Assembly: GCA_030598645.1 (NCBI GenBank)
Contig: JAUVPN010000180.1
Span: forward strand, 1 to 5,963
Direction of reading: 5' to 3'
DNA: 5,963 nucleotides
Origin: Hyphomicrobium sp.
GTDB taxonomy: Bacteria > Pseudomonadota > Alphaproteobacteria > Rhizobiales > Hyphomicrobiaceae
The position numbers were made by a program, and so were the translations under genes. Positions within the stretch are counted from its first letter, which is position 1. Each line of letters starts with the position of its first letter. Below are positions 1 to 5,502 of this stretch, piece after piece. Below the pieces are notes generated by a model, which was given only the letters and a program-made list of their open reading frames with translations, was not told the DNA's origin and ran no database searches.

Positions 1-573
1 GCGCCCTATGCACTCGTGGGGATTTTCATCTGGGTATGCGTCCTGAAGTCAGGTGTTCACGCGACGCTCGCCGGCGTCGTAACTGCACTGGCGATCCCGC
101 TTATGCCAGCTCCAGGCGATCAGCGCAGCCTTGTTGTCAAGCTGGAGGAAAACCTGCACCCGTGGGTGAACTATGGCGTACTGCCCATTTTTGCATTTGC
201 AAATGCGGGTGTGTCGCTCGCCGGCATGTCCCTCGACAAGCTGTTGGGTCCGATTCCCATGGGAATTGCGCTCGGGCTCTTCCTCGGTAAGCCAATTGGT
301 ATTGTCGGGTTCTCCTACGCTGCGATTCGCTCTGGACTCGCAGGAAAACCGGAAGGCTCGAACTGGATGCAAATGCTTGGGGTGGCTTGGCTCGGCGGTA
401 TCGGCTTCACGATGAGCCTGTTTATAGGGATGCTGGCCTTCGTGGACGCAGAGCGCGCCGCTGATATTAGAATAGGCGTGCTGCTCGGCTCGATCGCATC
501 AGCGATCGTTGGTTATATGTTGCTGAAACGTGCCGCGACCCCTGTTGTCCAAGAACGGACCATAGCAACATGA
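1..573 (+). CDS. nhaA: Na+/H+ antiporter NhaA, C-terminal half (5' truncated by window edge)
   Basis: Inner-membrane antiporter that exports Na+ (or Li+) in exchange for protons, for pH and sodium homeostasis. The frame is open from base 1, so the gene starts outside the window; 190 C-terminal residues are visible, against about 390 for full-length family members. The family signature is clear: LKSGVHATLAGV (visible residues 15-26), LEENLHPWV (48-56), then PIFAFANAGVSLAG, the LGKPIGI segment and GGIGFTMSLFIG near the end. From memory of E. coli NhaA, the Glu in the KLEENLHPW loop matches pH-sensing Glu252 and the Lys in LGKPIGI matches Lys300; both are kept. The visible part should hold roughly the last five or six membrane helices. 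The catalytic aspartate pair lies upstream and cannot be checked. It ends with TGA 19 nt before the stop of the convergent SulP gene. An internal GTG at position 16 is not the true start, because conserved family sequence continues upstream of it. Confidence 0.95.
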   Translation, partial: APYALVGIFIWVCVLKSGVHATLAGVVTALAIPLMPAPGDQRSLVVKLEENLHPWVNYGVLPIFAFANAGVSLAGMSLDKLLGPIPMGIALGLFLGKPIGIVGFSYAAIRSGLAGKPEGSNWMQMLGVAWLGGIGFTMSLFIGMLAFVDAERAADIRIGVLLGSIASAIVGYMLLKRAATPVVQERTIAT

Positions 574-592
574 GATGCGGCCAATCAGCTGA

Positions 593-2140
593 CTAAGAGG
601 CCGCTCCGCGAGCGGGCGCAGCCCCGCTTCCTGCCGCCTGGCGCTGGTGATACTTTTGCGACAGTCCTTCCCACTGAATCTCGAGTGAACCACCGGTTGC
701 CTTATGCTGGGTATCCCAATTGGTCAGCAAATCGATACACGCATGATCGATGTAATCGAGCTCATCGATATGCACGTGCACGTTCGTGTTAGGCTTCAGC
801 CGCTCCAGGGCACCCGCGAGTATGGGGAGACGTATCAAGGTCGCCGATCCTTTCAAATAGAGATCAACGCGGTTCTTCTCCAAATCTTCCTCCTCGCGCA
901 CTTCCAAATGCGAGAAGGCATAAAGCAATTTTATGATCGACAGACCCAGCCCGGTCAGCACACCAGCCAATAGGTTGGTGGCAACAATCATTACGATCGT
1001 GACCACGTAGATTAAGACTTCGCTCTTGCCGAACTTGAGCAAGCCCGGCACGGCCTTCGGATAAGCAAGCTTATAGCCAGTATAAACGAGGATCGCCGCA
1101 AGCGCGGAAACCGGGATGTAATTCAGTGTGAACGGGATCACGCTGACGAAGATAAGCAGCCATATGCCGTGTAGGATCGCCGACGTGCGTGTTACTGCAC
1201 CTGCTTCAACGTTGGCACTTGAACGCACGATAACGCCTGTCATCGGCAACACGCCCAGCACGCCGCAGATCGTATTGCCCACGCCTTGAGCGCTCAGCTC
1301 GCGATCGTATTTGGTGCGCGGCCCCTTATGCATCTGATCCACGGCAGTGGCACAAAGAAGCGTTTCGGCACTGGCGATGAACGCGATTGATACGGCACCA
1401 ATCAGAATCGGCAGCTCTATGATGCGCAGCAGCTTTTCCGTTGTCGGGAAGATCATCACCGAAAAGATATTGTCGGGCACTTCCACGTAATTGATGCTGT
1501 CAAGTTTGAAGACGGCCGCAGCAACGATCCCAATTGTGACGCCGACCAAAGGCGCCGGGACCATGCGCCAACTCTTCGGTGTCACCGAGCTCCATAACAT
1601 CGTAACAACTATAGTGAGCAATCCAATTCCGCCGGCGGTGAGATGCGAGTCTCCTGCGCTCATTGCGGAAAAAATCGCGTTGGGAATGCCCAAGAGGTTT
1701 TGAATGCCGTTGCCGACCGGCGGGTAGTCCAGCATTACGTGGAACATCGAGGCAAAGATTAGCACTCCGATGCCGGCAAGCATGCCGTGAATGACTGCAG
1801 GTGAAACGGCGCGAAACCATTGTCCGAGCTTGAAGGTGCCAGCGGCAAACTGCAGAAGACCGGCAAAAAGCACAATGACACCGAGCATCTCTACACCTTG
1901 CTCCTGCACCAACTGCCAGACAAGGACGGTCAGTCCGGCCGCCGGGCCGCTCACCTGCAACGGCGAGCCGGCGAGGAATCCAACCACGATGCCGCCGACA
2001 ATACCCGTAATGAGGCCTGCCATTGGCGACATACCCGACGCGATCGAAATGCCCATGCACAAAGGCAAGGCGACTAGGAAGACGACGACGGAAGCCAGGA
2101 AATCGCGGCCGAAATCGTCGGTCGAGTATGAAGATGTCAT
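593..2140 (-). CDS. SulP-family inorganic anion transporter with C-terminal STAS domain (putative bicarbonate transporter)
   Basis: Multipass inner-membrane transporter of the SulP/SLC26 family, 515 aa. Residues 12-410 are strongly hydrophobic with helix-breaking Gly/Pro. Family features include FLVALPLCMGISIASGMSP (21-39), a GSPLQVSGPAAGLT segment (58-71) as at the start of TM3, SAETLLCATAVDQM (257-270), and ELSAQGVGN with GVLPMTGVIVRSSAN (281-310). A short STAS domain follows at about 424-497, with VHVHIDELDYIDHACIDLL at its core, then an Ala/Gly-rich tail. SulP members carry sulfate, bicarbonate, dicarboxylates or other anions, and sequence alone does not fix the substrate. Divergent placement next to a beta-carbonic anhydrase gene favours bicarbonate (inference). 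The ATG at 2140 is the first possible start, since an in-frame TAG lies 15 nt upstream with no start codon between. No convincing Shine-Dalgarno sequence precedes it. The long overlapping frame at 1500-2351 is a shadow of this gene. Confidence 0.93.
   Translation of the reverse strand: MTSSYSTDDFGRDFLASVVVFLVALPLCMGISIASGMSPMAGLITGIVGGIVVGFLAGSPLQVSGPAAGLTVLVWQLVQEQGVEMLGVIVLFAGLLQFAAGTFKLGQWFRAVSPAVIHGMLAGIGVLIFASMFHVMLDYPPVGNGIQNLLGIPNAIFSAMSAGDSHLTAGGIGLLTIVVTMLWSSVTPKSWRMVPAPLVGVTIGIVAAAVFKLDSINYVEVPDNIFSVMIFPTTEKLLRIIELPILIGAVSIAFIASAETLLCATAVDQMHKGPRTKYDRELSAQGVGNTICGVLGVLPMTGVIVRSSANVEAGAVTRTSAILHGIWLLIFVSVIPFTLNYIPVSALAAILVYTGYKLAYPKAVPGLLKFGKSEVLIYVVTIVMIVATNLLAGVLTGLGLSIIKLLYAFSHLEVREEEDLEKNRVDLYLKGSATLIRLPILAGALERLKPNTNVHVHIDELDYIDHACIDLLTNWDTQHKATGGSLEIQWEGLSQKYHQRQAAGSGAAPARGAAS
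601..615. terminator. Weak GC-rich hairpin at the nhaA/SulP convergent junction
   Basis: CCGCTC (601-606) and GAGCGG (610-615) form a perfect 6-bp stem with a CGC loop, inside the last codons of the SulP gene and 28 nt beyond the nhaA stop. It could help end transcription from nhaA, or from the SulP gene in the other direction. Neither side has a T-run, so it is not a classical intrinsic terminator. The symmetry could also come by chance from GC-rich Arg/Ala codons. Confidence 0.2.
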
Positions 2141-2553
2141 GCGGAAACTGGCCTAGATTAGAGTTTTCATTGTGCTGGCCGGCGCACGCCCCATGGAAGC
2201 GCTGTTCCAAATTTCTCGCCATTCCCCCAGCGGATCGGGACGATAGCGGCAAGCCTTGCGCACCGCAACCTACACCCCCATCCGGCGGAAGCATGGGGGA
2301 AATGGCGCCTTTCGGCCTCAATCCATAAAAGCTAATCTTAGCCTGCGGCAAGCACTATCCCTTCGGGTGGCTCTTACTTGCCAGATGGGCAGGTTCCAAT
2401 TGCCCGATTGATGGGTTGGCATTGAAAACTGCGTGAGATTCTCGCGCACTATCTTTACGATTCGTCTCTAATTGGCTCTAAGGAAATATTGACCGGTGGC
2501 CAACCGCATCACATCGCTCAGACACAATCGAACCCGGGACGCGAAATCTCACC
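2141..2553. promoter_or_regulatory. Divergent intergenic control region between the SulP and carbonic anhydrase genes
   Basis: This 413-bp stretch has no credible gene: frames crossing it lack family sequence and are extensions of shadows of the SulP gene. It must contain both outward promoters, but no strong sigma-70 match stands out. Candidates are TTGACC at 2489-2494 on the + strand, which lacks a good -10 box. On the - strand there is TTGCCG (2351 down to 2346) followed after 17 nt by TTATGG. A perfect 7-bp inverted repeat lies at 2275-2299. Short symmetric elements also occur at 2379-2391 (TGCC/GGCA) and 2457-2465 (ACGATTCGT), either of which could be chance or part of an operator. The half towards carbonic anhydrase (about 2390-2500) is visibly more AT-rich, as expected for a promoter. 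Confidence 0.5.
2275..2299. repeat. Perfect 7-bp inverted repeat in the SulP leader region
   Basis: CCCCCAT (2275-2281) and ATGGGGG (2293-2299) pair perfectly around an 11-nt loop. Read on the minus strand, where the SulP leader would be transcribed, a small GCC-GAAA-GGC hairpin with a GNRA-type tetraloop lies just before it (about 2307-2316). Together they could form a structured 5' leader or an operator. No known riboswitch class was recognised, and no T-run follows either stem. Confidence 0.3.
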
Positions 2554-3192
2554 ATGAGCAGCTTTCCTGAAGTCCTTACCGACCGCTTCCGCCGTTTCAA
2601 GTATCGGCATTTTTTCCCCAACGCCGAACAATATGAGGAACTCGCAACCTACGGGCAGAATCCCGAGGTGATGCTGATCTCATGTTGTGATAGCCGCGTT
2701 GACCCTGAGACAATTTTCAGCGCCACGCCCGGCGAGCTATTCGTTGTGCGCAATGTCGCAAATCTCGTTCCACCCTTTGAGACCGATGGAGTGTTTCATG
2801 GTATTCCAGCTGCCATCGAGTTCGCAGTGTTGAACTTGCGAGTCAAACACATCATCGTCATGGGTCACTCCGGATGCGGCGGCATAAAGGCCGCACTTGA
2901 CCAAAGCGAAGCCATCCAAACGGAGGCGCGGTTCATCTCGCGTTGGATGTCGATGCTCGACGGTGCGCGCCTTAACGTTCTGGCTGCGCATCAAATGAGC
3001 CCGCAGGCCGAGAAGCTTGCTGCTCTGGAGCAGGAAGGCGTTAAGACGTCAATCGCGAACTTACGAACATTCCCATTCGTAAGCCAGACTGAGAATAAGG
3101 GGCGGCTATCATTGCACGGCGCGTATTTTGATATCGCAACCGGTACGCTCTCTGTATTGAATCACTCTCGCAACGAATTTTATTCGCTCTGA
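2554..3192 (+). CDS. can: Beta-class carbonic anhydrase
   Basis: Cytoplasmic zinc enzyme that interconverts CO2 and bicarbonate, 212 aa, the usual length for bacterial beta-CAs. The zinc ligands and catalytic dyad are all present: Cys44, Asp46 and Arg48 in CCDSRVDPETIF, and His105 and Cys108 in MGHSGCGGIKAA. The FVVRNVANLVPP segment (63-74) and HGIPAAIEFAVLNLRVKHIIV (82-102) are also typical, close to the CynT/Can and plant-type branch. There is no signal peptide. The ATG at 2554 is the only good start: the frame is open back to a TAA at 2479-2481 but has no ATG, GTG or TTG in between. The Shine-Dalgarno match is poor (GGGA, 14 nt upstream). The gene is divergent from the SulP transporter gene, so the product probably supplies or removes bicarbonate at the membrane (inference). 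Its last 13 bp overlap the 3' end of ccmG. The symbol could equally be cynT, but no cyanate genes are seen. Confidence 0.96.
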   Translation: MSSFPEVLTDRFRRFKYRHFFPNAEQYEELATYGQNPEVMLISCCDSRVDPETIFSATPGELFVVRNVANLVPPFETDGVFHGIPAAIEFAVLNLRVKHIIVMGHSGCGGIKAALDQSEAIQTEARFISRWMSMLDGARLNVLAAHQMSPQAEKLAALEQEGVKTSIANLRTFPFVSQTENKGRLSLHGAYFDIATGTLSVLNHSRNEFYSL

Positions 3193-3809
3193 GCAGCGCG
3201 TGCCTTCTGGATCGCAGGGATGAGCTGGGTCGCCAAGCTCTTTGGCGAGATCGGACCCACGTGCTTGTATGTAATCTCCCCCTTTCCGTTAATAACAAAC
3301 GTCTCGGGCATGCCGTAGACACCCCACTCGATCGCGCCGCGGCCCGTAGCGTCTGTACCGACGGCTTTGAAGGGGTTGCCATATCGGCCAAGAAAACGCC
3401 GGGCTGCCACGGGACTGTCCTTGTGGTTCACACCGTAGAGATCCACACCCGTCTGCGCCGTCAACTTGAGCAGTAAAGGATGCTCGGTGACACAGGGGAT
3501 GCACCATGAGGCCCAAAAATTGACGACACTGACATGACCGTTTTCAAGATCAGAGCCTTTGAAACCTGGCACCGGCTGTCCAGCGTCGACAAGCTTCTCG
3601 AGCGGTGGAAACTCCTTGGCCGGCGCTAGCTTACCTATAAGCGCAGAGGGCAGTTTGGAGGGATCACCGGTTTGCAACGCGAATGCGAATACCGCCGCCA
3701 GTGCCGCGAAGACCAGCACCGGAACAACCACCCAACCGAGATTACGGCGCGGCTGCGGTGTGGCTTCCGGCGGACCTTCGGTCACATGGTCGTCGGACTG
3801 TTTCTGCAT
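3180..3809 (-). CDS. ccmG: CcmG/DsbE, membrane-anchored thiol:disulfide oxidoreductase for cytochrome c maturation
   Basis: Periplasmic thioredoxin-fold protein that reduces disulfides in apocytochrome c (or in CcmH) so heme can attach; 209 aa from the chosen start. A charged cytoplasmic N-terminus (1-23) precedes one membrane helix (about 24-46). The thioredoxin domain follows, with the active site WASWCIPC (Cys103, Cys106), the CcmG-type GVNHKD (126-131) and the cis-proline loop GVYGMPETFVI (Pro168). The frame stays open 58 codons further upstream through ccmD, but that part is Arg/Pro-rich, not family-like and overlaps ccmD. The ATG at 3809 has GAGAG about 5 nt upstream and gives the normal length. 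It is the last gene of the ccm operon, 14 nt after ccmD. It corresponds to cycY of Bradyrhizobium. Confidence 0.95.
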   Translation of the reverse strand: MQKQSDDHVTEGPPEATPQPRRNLGWVVVPVLVFAALAAVFAFALQTGDPSKLPSALIGKLAPAKEFPPLEKLVDAGQPVPGFKGSDLENGHVSVVNFWASWCIPCVTEHPLLLKLTAQTGVDLYGVNHKDSPVAARRFLGRYGNPFKAVGTDATGRGAIEWGVYGMPETFVINGKGEITYKHVGPISPKSLATQLIPAIQKARAAQSE

Positions 3810-3823
3810 TGCCTCTCTCGCCT

Positions 3824-4012
3824 TTAGACCTCGGGTCTCGCAGCGCCTGCCTCGGGGCCAGACCGGCGCTTCACGCCCCGCGCCTCGAAGTCTGCCAGAC
3901 GCCTCTGCTGCTCCCGGCCGTCGAGGACAAGCCACGCGATCAGGCCCACGATGACAAACGCGACCATGCCATAAGCTGCCCAAATGAATGGCGCGTTGGG
4001 TCCAAGGTCCAT
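3824..4012 (-). CDS. ccmD: Heme exporter protein CcmD
   Basis: Small inner-membrane protein (62 aa) that helps release heme-loaded CcmE from the CcmABC complex. It has the family pattern: a short N-terminus with APFIWAAYG (7-15), one membrane helix (about 15-30), then LDGREQQRRLADFEARGVKRR (30-50), a charged cytoplasmic tail. The start lies 4 nt after the ccmC stop, with an AGGG-like sequence upstream inside ccmC, so translation is probably coupled. The sequence after residue 50 (Gly/Pro/Ala/Glu-rich) is a variable extension. It corresponds to cycX in Bradyrhizobium. Confidence 0.93.
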   Translation of the reverse strand: MDLGPNAPFIWAAYGMVAFVIVGLIAWLVLDGREQQRRLADFEARGVKRRSGPEAGAARPEV

Positions 4013-4016
4013 TTGC

Positions 4017-4781
4017 TTACCCTGCCGCTGCCGTTACTTGCGCAGCCTGGGCCCGCGCCACCTGCGCAAGCTGAAGTGCTTTGACCCGCCGGCGCAGGAC
4101 TTCGTTGCGCATGGCTTTAAGGTGAAGAGCAACGAACAACACCAAGAAGCCGACTCCCATAACCAGAAGCGGTGTCAGGATCGAGGAGTGGATGGTTGAG
4201 CCGCCGAGCTTCAGGACGCTCGAGGGTTGATGCAGCGTGTTAGCCCAATCGACGGAGAACTTGATGATCGGCAGCATCACGATGCCCACAAGTGCTAAAA
4301 TAGCCGTCAGCTTGCTCGCCAGCGTTTCGTCTTCGATCGAGGATCTCAGCGCGATAAGACCGAGGTAGAGGAAAAAGAGGATTAGCACCGATGTCAGCCG
4401 TGCGTCCCACACCCAGTAGGTCCCCCATGCCGGCTTGCCCCACAGCGAGCCAGTGAACAATGCCAAGAACGTGAAGGCCGCCCCAATGGGAGCTGCGGCT
4501 TTTGCCGAGACGTCCGCCAGCGGATGGCGAAAAACGAGAAGCCCAAAAGCCGAGACTGCGATCAACACGTAGCACGCCATCGCCATCCAGGCGGACGGCA
4601 CGTGGACAAACATGATCCTGGCGATCTCGCCGTGCAGGTAGTCCGGCGGCGCAACGAAGAAGGCAAGGTAAAGTCCATAGGCGATTATCGCGGCGGCAAG
4701 TCCTGCCACCCACGGTAAGAGTCGCGCGGATAGCCTCATGAACTGGGTGGGATTGGCCAGGTGCTGCGTAAAGGTCTGCAT
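4017..4781 (-). CDS. ccmC: Heme exporter/heme-handling protein CcmC
   Basis: Inner-membrane protein of the heme-handling family that presents heme to the chaperone CcmE; 254 aa with about six membrane helices. The tryptophan-rich WWD motif is WGKPAWGTYWVWDARLTS (114-131). The two heme-ligand histidines known from E. coli CcmC are present at the same positions, His60 (MFVHVPSAW) and His184 (NTLHQPSS). The start is set at the ATG giving MQTFTQHLANPTQF, which matches the family's LANPTxF opening. A GTG 24 codons upstream would overlap ccmB and adds a non-family-like Arg/Ser-rich stretch. It starts 55 nt after the ccmB stop, with no strong Shine-Dalgarno sequence, and ends 4 nt before ccmD. The Ala/Gln-rich C-terminus (about 236-254) is a variable tail. 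Confidence 0.96.
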   Translation of the reverse strand: MQTFTQHLANPTQFMRLSARLLPWVAGLAAAIIAYGLYLAFFVAPPDYLHGEIARIMFVHVPSAWMAMACYVLIAVSAFGLLVFRHPLADVSAKAAAPIGAAFTFLALFTGSLWGKPAWGTYWVWDARLTSVLILFFLYLGLIALRSSIEDETLASKLTAILALVGIVMLPIIKFSVDWANTLHQPSSVLKLGGSTIHSSILTPLLVMGVGFLVLFVALHLKAMRNEVLRRRVKALQLAQVARAQAAQVTAAAG

Positions 4782-4802
4782 TTGACTTGATCTAAGGTTT
4801 CC

Positions 4803-4815
4803 GCGCACAAAGCGC
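4803..4815. repeat. Short hairpin in the ccmB-ccmC spacer
   Basis: GCGC (4803-4806) and GCGC (4812-4815) flank a 5-nt loop in the 55-nt gap between ccmB and ccmC, the widest gap in the operon. On the minus-strand transcript two flanking U-G pairs could extend the stem to 6 bp. It may slightly tune the mRNA or be chance; there is no T-run to suggest termination. Confidence 0.2.
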
Positions 4816-4836
4816 AATCGAGTCGAGTCCGAAGTG

Positions 4837-5502
4837 TTACTGCATCTGCGCACGCAGCGCCGCGGCTGCGGCCAACGGTCCTAGCACCATGGCAGCCAAC
4901 GAGATGGCAGTAAGGATCAGGAAAGGGGCTGCCGCGTCGTCGGGCCCGAGCATCGCGCTGATCGTCGCAATGCCAAATACGAGCGTTGGCACGTAAAGCG
5001 GCAGAACCAAAAGCGCAATTAACAAACCGCCGCGGCGTGCTCTTAGCGTGAGGGCGGCGCCAATTGCGCCGATAAAGCTCACGGCCGGCGTGCCCATCAG
5101 CATGGTCGCCACGAGGGTGGGGTAGGCCAATAGTTCGAGATTGAGGAGAATGCCAAGGACGGGCGCAAGCAGCGCCAGCGGAACACTGGTCGAGATCCAA
5201 TGGGCGAGCGCCTTGGCGGCTGCGACGAGCTCCAACGGCAATGGCCCCGTCGCCAGCACGTCGAGCGAACCATCCTCGTAGTCGCTTTCGAACACGCGGC
5301 CAAGTGAGAGAAGCGCGGACAAGAGAAGCGCGATCCACAGTACACCTGGTGCGATTCGCGACAACAGGTTGAGATCGGCTCCGAGCCCAAGCGGCAGCAT
5401 CGCAACAACGATGAGATAAAAACCGAGCGCCGTACCCAGCGCGCCGCCTTGGCGCACGGCCAGCCGCAAATCGCGCGCAATGAGCGTAAGGAAAGCGCTC
5501 AT
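4837..5502 (-). CDS. ccmB: Heme exporter protein CcmB (ABC-type permease subunit)
   Basis: Membrane subunit of the CcmAB ABC module that, with CcmC and CcmD, frees holo-CcmE during c-type cytochrome assembly; 221 aa, the usual length. It has about six hydrophobic segments. Family marks are the N-terminal LIARDLRLAVRQGG (7-20), GVLWIALLLSALLSLGRVFESDYEDGSLD (53-81), AKALAHWISTSVPL (96-109), GTPAVSFIGAIGAALTLRARRGGLL (137-161) and LPLYVPTLVFG (167-177). Its ATG overlaps the ccmA stop as ATGA, so translation is probably coupled to ccmA. It is preceded by an excellent Shine-Dalgarno sequence. It corresponds to cycW of Bradyrhizobium. Confidence 0.96.
   Translation of the reverse strand: MSAFLTLIARDLRLAVRQGGALGTALGFYLIVVAMLPLGLGADLNLLSRIAPGVLWIALLLSALLSLGRVFESDYEDGSLDVLATGPLPLELVAAAKALAHWISTSVPLALLAPVLGILLNLELLAYPTLVATMLMGTPAVSFIGAIGAALTLRARRGGLLIALLVLPLYVPTLVFGIATISAMLGPDDAAAPFLILTAISLAAMVLGPLAAAAALRAQMQ

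Noticed and set aside
2023..2328. Plus-strand open frame of 101 codons across the SulP start and intergenic region
   Set aside because: Basic, low-complexity translation antisense to the SulP N-terminus; no family resemblance.
1500..2351. Minus-strand open frame of 283 codons reaching from the SulP gene into the intergenic region
   Set aside because: Most of it is out of frame with the SulP gene and gives an Arg/His-rich, low-similarity product; the TTG start at 2351 has no good ribosome binding site.
2472..2503. TTGGC/GCCAA inverted repeat as a LysR-type operator
   Set aside because: The arms at 2472-2476 and 2499-2503 are only 5 bp and 22 nt apart, which does not fit the usual T-N11-A spacing; chance is sufficient.
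2141..2553. Lithium/sodium riboswitch of the nhaA-associated type, or another known riboswitch
   Set aside because: The nhaA 5' end is outside the window, and no known riboswitch consensus was recognised in the only long intergenic region.
3810..3983. 58-codon N-terminal extension of ccmG
   Set aside because: It overlaps ccmD in another frame and is Arg/Pro/Gly-rich with no signal-anchor look. The ATG at 3809 has a ribosome binding site and gives the usual CcmG length.
4782..4853. 24-codon upstream extension of ccmC from a GTG
   Set aside because: It overlaps the ccmB end and adds sequence unlike the family, while the ATG at 4781 puts the conserved histidines at positions 60 and 184 as in E. 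coli CcmC.
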